From DASTGO01 sp035719045 (GTDB lineage: Bacteria; Actinomycetota; Actinomycetes; Actinomycetales; Kineosporiaceae): a stretch of 6,447 bases of DNA. Where the stretch lies: contig DASTGO010000166.1 in assembly GCA_035719045.1 (NCBI GenBank), positions 1 to 6,447 of the forward strand. The letters are read 5' to 3'. How positions within the stretch are numbered: the first letter of the stretch is position 1; each line of letters opens with the position of its first letter. A model generated the notes under the pieces. The model had not been told where the DNA came from. It saw nothing but the letters and a program-made list of their open reading frames with translations, and ran no database searches. The translations under genes and the position numbers were made by a program. Shown piece after piece: positions 1-5,213 of this stretch.

Positions 1-783
1 CTGGCGGCCGCGATGGTCGGGGTGGGGCTGAAGATGAGCAACGCCCTGGCCGGCCGGCCCGCCCCGACGGCGAGCAGCCCGGCGACGCGCGGCCAGACGC
101 CGACCGGTGTCCCCACCCCCACCGCCACCCCCACGGCCACGCCCACCGCGACGGCCACCGCGACCGCCCCCACCTCGACCGGACCGGTCCGCACCGTGGT
201 GGACCTGACCCGCCCGCCGGTCGGGCGGCCCGCCGTCGCCCAGCGCCTGCTCCCGGACGCCTACCCCGGGATCGTCCTGACCGCGGTGCCCGCGACCGGG
301 GGCAGCTGCTCCGGGACGGGTGTGGTCTGGCTGCAGCTGGCCGACCCCTCCGGTGCCCGCGGAGTGGTGTCCGGCGACCTCGCGCAGGGGGCGGTCGGGC
401 AGTGCAACGACCTGGCCCTGCGGATCCAGCTGGCCGCACCCGCGACCCAGCTCACCGTCGAGTTCGTCGCGACCACCACATACGGCGCCGCCACCGCGAC
501 CGCGGCCCCCCCGGGAACGGCCACCGCGACCGCGAGCGGCGCGGGAACGGCCACCTCCGGCGCCGCTCCCGCCCGGCCCGACCCGCACTTCCTGCCCTAC
601 CTGCTGCGGATCGAGGACCTGGACCGGCCGATCACCAAGACCGCTGCCGAGGGCGAGACCGTGACCATGACGTTCACCGACGCCAGCGGCCGCGGCTTCC
701 GCTCGGTGACCCTGTCCGGGCGTCCCCCGGGCAGTGGCGTCGTCGCCCTGCTCACCTCGGTCACCGCGGTCGCGGCCGGCTGA
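1..783 (+). CDS. Membrane-anchored protein with Thr/Pro-rich stalk, unknown function (5' end missing)
   Basis: The frame is open from the first base, and the first ATG (position 13) has no ribosome site and sits inside a hydrophobic run (LAAAMVGVGL...). The start therefore probably lies upstream and this run is the end of a membrane helix. After it comes a low-complexity stalk of about 45 residues made of Pro, Thr and Ala (PTPTATPTATPT-type), then about 100 residues of alternating hydrophobic pattern with two cysteines (window residues about 103 and 135) that could form a disulfide outside the cell. A second Ala/Thr/Gly linker (about 162-190) follows, then a C-terminal segment of about 65 residues that also looks beta-rich. 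I recognise no family. The stalk and cysteines suggest the C-terminal part is extracytoplasmic (inference). The stop is 10 nt before the Hsp70-like gene, so the two are probably co-transcribed and translationally coupled. That this is a real gene is well supported by length, codon bias and operon position; its role is not. Confidence 0.75.
   Translation: MAAAMVGVGLKMSNALAGRPAPTASSPATRGQTPTGVPTPTATPTATPTATATATAPTSTGPVRTVVDLTRPPVGRPAVAQRLLPDAYPGIVLTAVPATGGSCSGTGVVWLQLADPSGARGVVSGDLAQGAVGQCNDLALRIQLAAPATQLTVEFVATTTYGAATATAAPPGTATATASGAGTATSGAAPARPDPHFLPYLLRIEDLDRPITKTAAEGETVTMTFTDASGRGFRSVTLSGRPPGSGVVALLTSVTAVAAG
115..174 (+). repeat. Short degenerate repeats encoding a Thr/Pro/Ala stalk
   Basis: The stretch is built from variants of a CCCACC/GCCACG/GCGACG hexamer pattern and encodes PTPTATPTATPTATATATAPT. 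It is a flexible linker, of the type that may be O-glycosylated in actinobacterial surface proteins (inference). Such simple repeats are prone to length change in frame. Confidence 0.6.
491..560 (+). repeat. Imperfect 30-bp tandem repeat inside the membrane-protein gene
   Basis: CCACCGCGACCGCG occurs at 491-504 and 521-534, and GGGAACGGCCACC at 513-525 and 543-555, all with a 30-bp period. This gives about 2.3 imperfect copies of a unit coding for ten residues (ATATAxxxGT). The period keeps the frame, so the second linker of the protein appears to have grown by unit duplication. Confidence 0.6.
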
Positions 784-793
784 GCGGGGCGAC

Positions 794-2275
794 GTGTACG
801 GAGCGGGGATCGATCTGGGGACGACGCGGACGGCGGCGGCGGTCTGGTCGGCGGGCCGGGTCCGGGTGCTGCCGCTGGAACCCGCCGAGCCGCCCGACGG
901 TCCGGTGGGCACGGCGTCGGCGCCCCTGGCGGTCCCGGATCCCGGCGACGGCGGCTGCCCGAGCGCCGTCCTGATCGAGGCCGACGGCGGCGTGCAGGTC
1001 GGCAGCCGGGCGGAGCGGCTCGCCGCCGACCGGCCGCAGGGGCTGGCCCGTGCGTTCAAGCGGCGGTTCGGCGACGAGATCCCCTACCTGCTCTCCGGCC
1101 ACGAGCTCACCGCCGAGGAGCTCACCGGCCACCTGCTCGGCTGGGTGCTGGCGGCGCTCACCCGGTCCCGGCGGGGGGTCCCCCCGGACCGCACCGTGCT
1201 CACCGTGCCCGCCACCTGGCAGGACTACCGGCTGCGCTGCCTGGACCGGGTGACCCGGGCCGCCGGGCTCGCCGGGGTCACCGTCCTGCCCGAGCCGGCG
1301 GCCGCGGCGGTGTTCTACGCCGGCCGGGACCAGGTCCTGCCCGGGACCACCGTCGGGGTGTACGACTTCGGCGGCGGCACCTTCGACGCCACCCTGCTGC
1401 GGAAGACCTCCGGCGGCTTCGAGATCCTCGGCGAACCGCTCGGCCTGGACGCCGTCGGCGGGGTGGACCTCGACGACGCGCTGCTGCGCCTGGTGGCCGC
1501 CGAACTCGGCGGCGGCTGGTCCGGGCTGGACCGCGACGAGCCGGACACCCGCCGGGCCCTGGCCCGGTTGCGCGACGACGTGGTCCGGGCGAAGGAGACC
1601 CTGTCGGTCCGGACGGAGCTGAGCCTCCCGGTCCGCCTGCCGGGCCTGGCCCGGACCCTCACCCTGCGGCGCGCCGCCTTCGAGGACGCCGTGCGGCCCC
1701 TGGTCGAGCAGACCGTCGAGCTGATGGCCGACGCCATCGACCAGGCCGGGCTCGGCACGACCGGCGTCGACCGGATCCTGCTGGTCGGCGGGTCGAGCGG
1801 GATGCCCCTGGTGGAACGCCTGCTCGCCGAACGGCTCGGGATCCCCACCGTCAGGGACGCCCACCCGAAACATGCGGTGTGTCTCGGGGCGGCCATCGCG
1901 GCGGGCAGCCTGCTGGCCCCCGGCCCGGCGGTCCCTGCTCCAGGCCACGGCCACGCCACCGCGGCACCGGTCCCCGCCGACGTCCTGGACACCGCCGAGA
2001 TTCTGGACGCCGGGCAGCCGGGAGCCTCCGGTGGCCTGCCCGGGCTCGAGGTCGACCTCGCGGACCACGGACTCGCCGACGCGGCCCGGGTCCCGGTGCG
2101 GCCCGCCGCCGAACTGCGGCGCCGGCTCCGCCCCGCCGAACAGAACGAGCCGCTGCACGCCAGCCTGGCCGGGGACGACGCCTACGGGCAGGCCGCCCGC
2201 CGCGCCGCCCTGCTGGTGATCGGCCTGGTCACGGCGCTGGTCCTGGTCGCCGCACTGCTGCGCGGCGGGGGCTGA
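794..2275 (+). CDS. Hsp70-family ATPase without canonical substrate-binding domain, C-terminal membrane anchor
   Basis: The 493-residue product carries the actin/Hsp70 nucleotide-binding signatures in order. These are IDLGTT (phosphate 1, 6-11), AFKRRFG with Lys89 at the place of the catalytic DnaK Lys70, LTVPATW (136-142), LPEPAAAAV (165-173), YDFGGGTFD (phosphate 2, 190-198), GGVDLDDAL (222-230), RAKETLS (265-271) and ILLVGGSSGMPLV (adenosine motif, 328-340). The fold ends near 375. There is no DVLLLD-type linker and no beta-sandwich or lid domain. Instead a roughly 95-residue Pro/Gly/Ala-rich, partly charged segment leads to one hydrophobic helix (about 472-489) flanked by arginines and a four-residue RGGG tail. 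ATP binding is well supported. Classical chaperone activity is doubtful, and the ATPase head should be cytosolic and tail-anchored (inference). The start GTG at 794 is chosen because strand beta-1 begins at once after it; GCGGGG just upstream is a weak ribosome site, and coupling to the upstream gene is likely. Family is certain; function is not. Confidence 0.9.
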   Translation: MYGAGIDLGTTRTAAAVWSAGRVRVLPLEPAEPPDGPVGTASAPLAVPDPGDGGCPSAVLIEADGGVQVGSRAERLAADRPQGLARAFKRRFGDEIPYLLSGHELTAEELTGHLLGWVLAALTRSRRGVPPDRTVLTVPATWQDYRLRCLDRVTRAAGLAGVTVLPEPAAAAVFYAGRDQVLPGTTVGVYDFGGGTFDATLLRKTSGGFEILGEPLGLDAVGGVDLDDALLRLVAAELGGGWSGLDRDEPDTRRALARLRDDVVRAKETLSVRTELSLPVRLPGLARTLTLRRAAFEDAVRPLVEQTVELMADAIDQAGLGTTGVDRILLVGGSSGMPLVERLLAERLGIPTVRDAHPKHAVCLGAAIAAGSLLAPGPAVPAPGHGHATAAPVPADVLDTAEILDAGQPGASGGLPGLEVDLADHGLADAARVPVRPAAELRRRLRPAEQNEPLHASLAGDDAYGQAARRAALLVIGLVTALVLVAALLRGGG

Positions 2276-2362
2276 TCGGGCGAAGTAACGCTACGGGCCA
2301 GAAACATCACAGTGTGACCTTTTCCACGCAGCCAACGCTAACCATCACGTTCCGTCCGATAC

Positions 2363-2384
2363 CGTGACAGACAACGCTGTCACG
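2363..2384. promoter_or_regulatory. Perfect 8-bp inverted repeat, candidate operator
   Basis: CGTGACAG at 2363-2370 and CTGTCACG at 2377-2384 are exact reverse complements separated by 6 bp, giving a dyad of about two helical turns. It overlaps the proposed -35 element of the downstream regulator gene, a position expected for a repressor or autoregulator. Its GTGAC/GTCAC cores fit the GTNAC half-site described for the developmental regulator BldD, but other dimeric regulators could equally bind. Dyad: seen. Identity of the protein: inference. Confidence 0.55.
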
Positions 2385-2396
2385 CCTGGCTATGAT
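2368..2396 (+). promoter_or_regulatory. Probable promoter of the LuxR-type regulator
   Basis: TATGAT at 2391-2396 differs from the -10 consensus TATAAT at one base and is uncommon in DNA this rich in GC. CAGACA at 2368-2373 matches 4 of 6 bases of TTGACA with a 17-bp spacer. Transcription would start near 2403, leaving a leader of about 90 nt before the GTG at 2494. The -35 lies inside the inverted repeat, so binding there should block transcription. Confidence 0.45.
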
Positions 2397-2421
2397 CACC
2401 ACCACGTAAGAGCCTGGCAAC

Positions 2422-2485
2422 GGGGGGCTGACTCTTGTGTGTCCTCCCCACCGCCGGGCCCTGTCGCCGACGATCGGGCCGGAGG
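2422..2485 (+). promoter_or_regulatory. Leader with possible Shine-Dalgarno sequestration
   Basis: CCTCC at 2443-2447 is the exact complement of the ribosome site GGAGG at 2481-2485. The same strand segment can alternatively pair with GGGGGG at 2422-2427 (CCTCCCC at 2443-2449, one G-U pair). Two mutually exclusive helices, one hiding and one freeing the ribosome site, are therefore possible. These are short GC-only helices in GC-rich DNA, so chance is a serious alternative. Confidence 0.25.
2481..2485 (+). promoter_or_regulatory. Ribosome binding site fixing the regulator start at GTG 2494
   Basis: A full GGAGG lies 8 nt before the GTG at 2494 (11 nt before a second GTG at 2497). The longer in-frame alternative, GTG at 2437, has no ribosome site and would add 19 residues unlike the family. 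Confidence 0.7.
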
Positions 2486-2493
2486 TGACCGCA

Positions 2494-3234
2494 GTGGTGA
2501 ACAGCGGGCAGGAACTCACGAACGAGCCGGGCGCCACCGGCACCAGGCAGGCCCGGAGCAGGTCAGCGGCGCCAGGTCCCGGCACCGGACTGTCCCGCTC
2601 CGCGCTCGGCTCCTCCCCCGTGCTCCCGATTCCCGGGGCCTGGGTGGACGACGGCAACACGGTCGTCCGTCGCGGGATGGTGGCCTCGCTGGCCGCCGAG
2701 GGAGTGCCGGTGATCGGCGAGAGCGCTGCCCTGCAGCCGGAACCGGCCCTGGAGCGGGTCAAGGTGCTGATCTTCGAGGCTGATGCCCCGCACCGCGTGG
2801 AGGTCCTGCACCAGGCCCGCCGCCGGGGCGTCCAGCTCGTCGCCACCGTCCGGCAGCCCACCGGCGCTCTGCTGCACCGCCTCGCCGAGGAGGGTGCCGC
2901 CGCGATCCTGCTGATGGCCGAGCTGACCCCCGACAGCCTGGTCCACGCTGTCCGCACCGCCGCCCAGGACCGCACCACCCTCTCCCGCAGCGCACTGCTA
3001 CGGCTGCTGGAGCACGCCGCCCGGCTGAGCCCGGAGGGGGCCGGCCAGCTCACCACCCGGGAACGCAAGGTGCTGCAGCTGCTCGCCGACGGCGAGGAGA
3101 CCCGCTCGATCGCCCTGGAGATGAACTACTCCGAGCGGACGGTCAAGAACGTGGTCCACGACGTGCTGACCAAGCTCAACTGCCGGACCAGAGCACAGGC
3201 CGTGGGCGTCGCCATGCGCAGCGGCCTGATCTGA
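2494..3234 (+). CDS. LuxR/NarL-type transcriptional regulator with degenerate receiver domain
   Basis: The 246-residue protein has a disordered, Gly/Ser/Arg-rich N-terminus (about 1-43), a receiver-like domain (about 44-160) and a GerE/LuxR helix-turn-helix (about 184-246: LTTRERKVLQLLADG, then the recognition helix region SERTVKNVVHDVLTKL). In the receiver the acidic pair is kept (Asp52-Asp53). The phospho-acceptor position, read from IFEADAP against the family pattern LMDxxMP, is Glu95, and the conserved Lys (in KDAxxxEL of typical members) is Met141. Phosphorylation is therefore unlikely. Glu may mimic the phosphorylated state, or a ligand may act, as proposed for atypical streptomycete regulators such as RedZ and JadR1. 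No sensor kinase gene is nearby, so it is an orphan. Its own promoter region carries a dyad that could serve autoregulation (inference). The target genes are unknown. The last six codons and stop are part of the 27-bp tandem repeat. Confidence 0.88.
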   Translation: MVNSGQELTNEPGATGTRQARSRSAAPGPGTGLSRSALGSSPVLPIPGAWVDDGNTVVRRGMVASLAAEGVPVIGESAALQPEPALERVKVLIFEADAPHRVEVLHQARRRGVQLVATVRQPTGALLHRLAEEGAAAILLMAELTPDSLVHAVRTAAQDRTTLSRSALLRLLEHAARLSPEGAGQLTTRERKVLQLLADGEETRSIALEMNYSERTVKNVVHDVLTKLNCRTRAQAVGVAMRSGLI

Positions 3235-3323
3235 ACAGCAGAGCGCAGCGGCCTGATCTGAACAGCGCAGCGCAGCGGCCTGATCTCACCAACAGGGCGC
3301 AACGGCCTGATCTGAGCGCCCGG
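3216..3323 (+). repeat. Four tandem copies of a 27-bp unit spanning the regulator stop codon
   Basis: Units begin at 3216, 3243, 3270 and 3297, exactly 27 bp apart, each opening with GCGCAGCGGCCTGATCTG or a close variant. Units 1 and 2 match at 25 of 27 bases. Unit 3 diverges after its first 17 bases, and unit 4 has one change in its first 18 and a different tail. Unit 1 is the last codons (RSGLI) and TGA of the regulator. The next copies keep the frame and repeat RSGLI-stop, RSGLI-Ser (stop lost) and NGLI-stop. The array ends on the base before the cysS stop triplet and fills the whole intergenic gap. Confidence 0.9.
3295..3321. terminator. GC-rich hairpin just after cysS, possible terminator
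   Basis: GGGCGC at 3295-3300 and GCGCCC at 3316-3321 form a perfect 6-bp stem around a 15-nt loop, starting 2 nt past the cysS stop on the minus strand. There is no T-tract on either strand, which is common in actinobacteria, so it could act as an imperfect terminator for both converging transcripts. It is formed by the drifted last copy of the 27-bp array. Confidence 0.35.
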
Positions 3324-4904
3324 TCAGTCCCGCAGCTGCCAGGACCAGACGGTCCCGGCCGGACCGTCCTCCAGGGCCACGCCCGCCTCGGCGAGCCGGC
3401 CGCGCACCTCGTCGGCCCGGGCGAAGTCCCGGTCGGCCCGGGCCTGGGCCCGCTGCGCCACCAGTTCGTCGACCTCGGCGTCGGACAGGGTCACCCCGAC
3501 CGGCCGCATCACCAGTTCCCGCGGCCGCAGGCTGAGCAGCTGCAGGCCGAGCACCAGGTCGAAGCTGGCCACCAGGCGCAGCGCGTCGACCGGTCCGAGG
3601 TCCGGGTCGGAGAGCACTGCCGACAGCACGGCGAGCGCCTTCGGGGTGCCCAGGTCCTCCGAGACCGCCTCGTCGAACCGCTCCAGATGCTGCCGGGCGT
3701 GGCTGCCCAACCCGTCCTCGAAGCGGCTGCGCAGGTAGCCCAGGGCGCCGCCGGTGGTGGAGCCGGCCTCCCCGCTCAGCCGGACCAGGTGCTCCCCCTC
3801 GTCCCCGGCCTCGGCGAGCAGGTGCCCGATCCGCTTGAGGATCCGCTCCAGCCCGATCCGGGCCGACCCGATCGCTTCCAGGGAGAAGTCGACCTGCGAG
3901 CGGTAGTGCGCCTGGAGCAGGAAGTACCGGTACACCAGCGGATGCACGCCACGGTCCAGCAGCGACTGCAGCCGCCAGAAGTTGCCGCTGCTCTTGGACA
4001 TCTTCTCGTCGCGCAGGACGAGGAATTCCGAGTGCAGCCAGTAGTTCGCGCCGCTGTCCGCCGTTCCCAGGTAGCCCTGGTTCTGCGCGACCTCGTTCGG
4101 GTGGTGCAGCTGGCGGTGGTCCACCCCGCCGGTGTGGATGTCGAACGGGCCGCCGAGGTACTTCAGGCTCATCACCGAGCATTCCAGGTGCCAGCCCGGG
4201 AATCCCTTGCCCCAGGGGCTGTCCCACTCCATCAGCCGGGACGAACCCTCCGGCGAGCGGCGCCACAGGCAGAAGTCCCAGGCCTGCCGCTTGTCCGGGT
4301 CGGCGGCCACCCGCGCCCCCGCCACCTGGGCCTCCAGGTCGAGCGCGCCGAGCCGCCCGTAGTCCGGGACCTGACCGGTGTCGAAGTACAGCCCGTCCGC
4401 CAGATCGTAGGTCAGCCCACGTCGCTGCAGGACCTCGACGAAGGCGATCATCTCCTGGATGTGCCGGGTGGCCCGCGCGTACACGGCGGCCGGCCGGATG
4501 TTCAGCCGGCCGAGGTCGGCGAAGAAGGCCTCGGTGTACTCCTGGGTGATCTCGTAGGCCGACCGCTGTGCCGTGCGGGCCGCCAGTTCGACCTTGTCCT
4601 CACCCTCGTCGGCGTCGCTGGTGAGGTGACCGACGTCGGTGATGTTGATGACGTGCAGGACGTCCAGCAGCTTCCACTGCAGGGTCCGGCGCAGGGTGTC
4701 GGCGAAGACGTAGGCGCGCAGGTTGCCGACGTGGGCGTAGTTGTAGACGGTCGGCCCGCAGGAGTAGACCCGCGCCTGGTTGCCGTGCCGCGGCCGGAAG
4801 GGCTCCAGCTGCCGCGTCATGCTGTTGAACAACCGCACCGGGACCCCTTCGCGGAGGTCGCTTCCCCCGGGGCTGGTCGACGGCGCCTGGGTCTGGGTCG
4901 ACAT
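3324..4904 (-). CDS. cysS: Cysteinyl-tRNA synthetase, divergent type
   Basis: The 526-residue product would charge tRNA-Cys with cysteine in the cytosol. The class I catalytic core shows the HIGH-type motif as HVGN (58-61), the KMSKS loop exactly (301-305), and the four zinc ligands expected from E. coli CysRS: Cys49 (SCGPT), Cys242 (HLECS), His267 and Glu271 (HHPNE). WDSPWGKGFPGWH (227-239) is the family's central motif. The C-terminus (about 475-526, R..ARADRDFARADEVRGRL...LEDGPAGTVW) is the usual helical tRNA-binding end. It is longer than the roughly 465-residue actinobacterial housekeeping enzyme. It also differs in diagnostic places (PTVYNYAHVGNLRAYVF, INITDVGHLTSDADEGEDK, DIHTGGVDHRQLHHPNE), resembling CysRS of distant bacterial groups, which suggests acquisition by transfer. 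It is not MshC, whose core is different. ATG 4904 is preferred: a -10-like TATCAT lies 7 nt before it and no ribosome site is present. GTG at 4925 would add seven residues. Confidence 0.93.
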   Translation of the reverse strand: MSTQTQAPSTSPGGSDLREGVPVRLFNSMTRQLEPFRPRHGNQARVYSCGPTVYNYAHVGNLRAYVFADTLRRTLQWKLLDVLHVINITDVGHLTSDADEGEDKVELAARTAQRSAYEITQEYTEAFFADLGRLNIRPAAVYARATRHIQEMIAFVEVLQRRGLTYDLADGLYFDTGQVPDYGRLGALDLEAQVAGARVAADPDKRQAWDFCLWRRSPEGSSRLMEWDSPWGKGFPGWHLECSVMSLKYLGGPFDIHTGGVDHRQLHHPNEVAQNQGYLGTADSGANYWLHSEFLVLRDEKMSKSSGNFWRLQSLLDRGVHPLVYRYFLLQAHYRSQVDFSLEAIGSARIGLERILKRIGHLLAEAGDEGEHLVRLSGEAGSTTGGALGYLRSRFEDGLGSHARQHLERFDEAVSEDLGTPKALAVLSAVLSDPDLGPVDALRLVASFDLVLGLQLLSLRPRELVMRPVGVTLSDAEVDELVAQRAQARADRDFARADEVRGRLAEAGVALEDGPAGTVWSWQLRD

Positions 4905-4911
4905 GCGGCCG

Positions 4912-4917
4912 ATGATA
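4912..4917 (-). promoter_or_regulatory. Candidate -10 element for a leaderless cysS transcript
   Basis: Read on the minus strand, TATCAT ends 7 nt before the ATG at 4904, so transcription would begin at or next to the A of the start codon. No Shine-Dalgarno sequence lies at a usable distance from that ATG; the only purine run, GAGGGG, is about 20 nt away and abuts the alternative GTG at 4925. A -35 is weak (TTGGGT at 4942-4937, spacer 19 bp). Confidence 0.4.
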
Positions 4918-5079
4918 GACGGCACCCCTCAGGCCGACCCAACCGGCGGACATGCTGCCGTAACAGTCCCGGCACCGGCCCGTGGCGGCCCGCCCGCTGC
5001 GGCCGGACCCCTCCGGAACCGGACCGGCAACCGCCTCCGGCAGGGGCGACCGGCGTTGCGGCGCAAGGAGTTCCGGGCA

Positions 5080-5159
5080 CCCGGGAGCGACCCCGGGAGC
5101 CGGCTTGGGTTGATCGACCCGGTTGATCGACCCGGACGGGACGACCCGGGCCGGACGGG
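5080..5159. repeat. Cluster of short direct repeats, including a 13-bp tandem duplication
   Basis: GGTTGATCGACCC is exactly duplicated head to tail at 5108-5120 and 5121-5133. It is flanked on the left by CCCGGGAGC at 5080-5088 and 5092-5100 (12-bp period) and on the right by CCGGACGGG at 5132-5140 and 5151-5159 (19-bp period). Each 13-bp unit is itself nearly a dyad (GGGT...ACCC around GATC). The position between divergent genes fits a regulator binding cluster, but no regulator can be named. Confidence 0.6.
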
Positions 5160-5199
5160 TGGCCTCCTCTGGATGATCTTGCGGGAGCGAGGGCCCGCC

Positions 5200-5205
5200 G
5201 GAAGG
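5200..5205 (+). promoter_or_regulatory. Ribosome binding site of the SRPBCC gene
   Basis: GGAAGG lies 8 nt before the ATG at 5214, ideal spacing, and supports that start. Confidence 0.6.
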
Positions 5206-5213
5206 CTCTTCCC

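Larger units (their letters stand above)
4905..5213. other. Divergent intergenic spacer, no gene seen
   Basis: This 309-bp stretch between cysS (minus) and the SRPBCC gene (plus) has no open frame with credible start, ribosome site and protein pattern of its own. It holds the cysS start region, several short direct repeats around 5080-5159, and the ribosome site at 5200-5205. I find no convincing -10/-35 pair for the plus-strand gene and no RNA gene. Confidence 0.6.

Noticed and set aside
734..793. Upstream extension of the Hsp70-like gene to an earlier ATG at 734
   Set aside because: It would overlap the upstream gene by 50 bases and add 20 Ser/Pro/Arg-rich residues unlike the family; GTG 794 puts the first beta strand at the N-terminus.
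761..2158. Long open frame on the minus strand opposite the Hsp70-like gene (465 codons)
   Set aside because: It is opposite a gene with unmistakable Hsp70 motifs. Its composition (Gly, Gln, Arg, Pro, Asp-rich, no domain pattern) is what the complement of GC-rich coding DNA gives.
2364..2783. Plus-strand frame beginning in the control region upstream of the regulator
   Set aside because: No ribosome site, starts inside the inverted repeat, overlaps the regulator in another frame and has no domain pattern.
3216..3323. CRISPR array
   Set aside because: The 27-bp units abut head to tail with no spacers, include coding sequence and have no cas gene nearby.
3286..4266. Alternative minus-strand frame inside cysS
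   Set aside because: Out of frame with all CysRS motifs, low-complexity Ala/Gly/Arg/Pro product.
3324..4904. Mycothiol ligase MshC instead of CysRS
   Set aside because: The protein is over 100 residues longer than MshC, has the zinc-site HHPNE and the CysRS C-terminal tRNA-binding helices, and lacks the MshC-type core sequence I would expect.
3687..5126. Long open frame on the plus strand opposite cysS (479 codons)
   Set aside because: It lies antisense to a complete cysteinyl-tRNA synthetase, has no recognisable domain and is rich in Val, Gln, Arg and Asp as expected of a shadow frame.
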